Source of the DNA: Rhodobacteraceae bacterium S2214
GTDB lineage: Bacteria > Pseudomonadota > Alphaproteobacteria > Rhodobacterales > Rhodobacteraceae
Assembly: GCA_025141675.1 (NCBI GenBank)
Contig: CP081161.1
Span: 2,764,001-2,828,000, forward strand
Length of the DNA: 64,000 bases
Direction: 5' to 3'
In this document: one piece after another, positions 63,959 through 64,000 of the stretch
Numbering within the stretch: position 1 is the stretch's first letter
How the letters are laid out: each line of letters starts with the position of its first letter
The notes under the pieces: generated by a model
The model's database searches: none
The model's input: only the letters and a program-made list of their open reading frames with translations
Told to the model about the DNA's origin: nothing
Position numbers and translations under genes: made by a program

Positions 63959-64000
63959 TCAATTTCGCCTTCACATCGCGCGCAACGGTCTCTGACTTAG

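Noticed and set aside
63959..64000. A gene at the right edge
   Set aside because: Forty-two bases are left and no reading frame there can be assigned.

Overview
The window reads as a chromosomal segment of a marine alphaproteobacterium of the Rhodobacteraceae (Roseobacter group). The evidence is gene content and order rather than any marker: folB-folP-glmM, glyQ/glyS with an interposed small membrane protein and a PEP-utilising enzyme, a SAM-II riboswitch ahead of metZ, nrdR-ribD near ribE and capsule genes, rpoD-dnaG, a TadG/TadE cluster, FolE2 as the GTP cyclohydrolase, and a fused NuoE/NuoF-type diaphorase. G+C is mostly in the high 50s by eye, but the chemotaxis block (about 39.6-45 kb) is clearly lower. 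Nothing resembling a transposase, integrase, CRISPR array or rRNA operon was seen, so this is mainly core chromosome with a few accessory patches.

Layout. 0-5 kb: start of a divergent Lrp-type regulator (cut by the edge), ilvC with its terminator, phenylalanine hydroxylation (phhA-phhB) with its divergent Lrp regulator, a lipase-fold protein of unknown role and a DMT exporter. 5-9.3 kb: an overlapping folate/cell-wall operon folB-folP-glmM, preceded by a SleB-type wall hydrolase. 9.4-15.7 kb: glycyl-tRNA synthetase operon glyQ - small membrane protein - glyS - PPDK-like enzyme. 15.9-28.6 kb: an SPOR/PG-binding/pseudo-trypsin protein, a ThDP enzyme, trkH, folE2, metZ under a SAM-II riboswitch, a small lipoprotein, GST, a PilZ-like protein, yciB, a second DMT transporter, a secreted protein and an AlkB-type membrane hydroxylase. 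28.7-32.5 kb: a fused FdsG/FdsB-type diaphorase without its catalytic subunit, then ftsY carrying 15 perfect copies of a hexanucleotide. 32.4-39.4 kb: riboflavin genes ribE and ribD-nrdR split by an oppositely oriented capsule cassette (kpsS, Wza-type exporter, kpsC). 39.7-44.9 kb: a chemotaxis operon STAS-cheY-cheA-cheW-cheR-cheY2-cheD with no cheB. 45.1-49.9 kb: yjbQ, hlyU-like, rpoD, dnaG. 50.3-52.9 kb: tadG and two TadE/TadF-like pseudopilins. 53-61.1 kb: a PH-like membrane protein, a beta-hydroxyacid dehydrogenase, pirin, TetR, a small lipoprotein, hom, glpX, recJ and two tandem tRNA-Glu genes. 61.3-64 kb: an ABC importer (binding protein, ATPase, permease) whose ATPase lacks a normal start codon.

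The most unusual observations are a trypsin-like domain in which all three catalytic positions look replaced, a FolB fused to an amino-acid-kinase-like domain, a SAM-II aptamer followed by an intrinsic terminator, the in-frame microsatellite in ftsY, the che operon without cheB, and the ABC ATPase start. Start codons were re-chosen where the longest open frame clearly over-extends. Functional calls rest on motifs read by eye; no database search was run.
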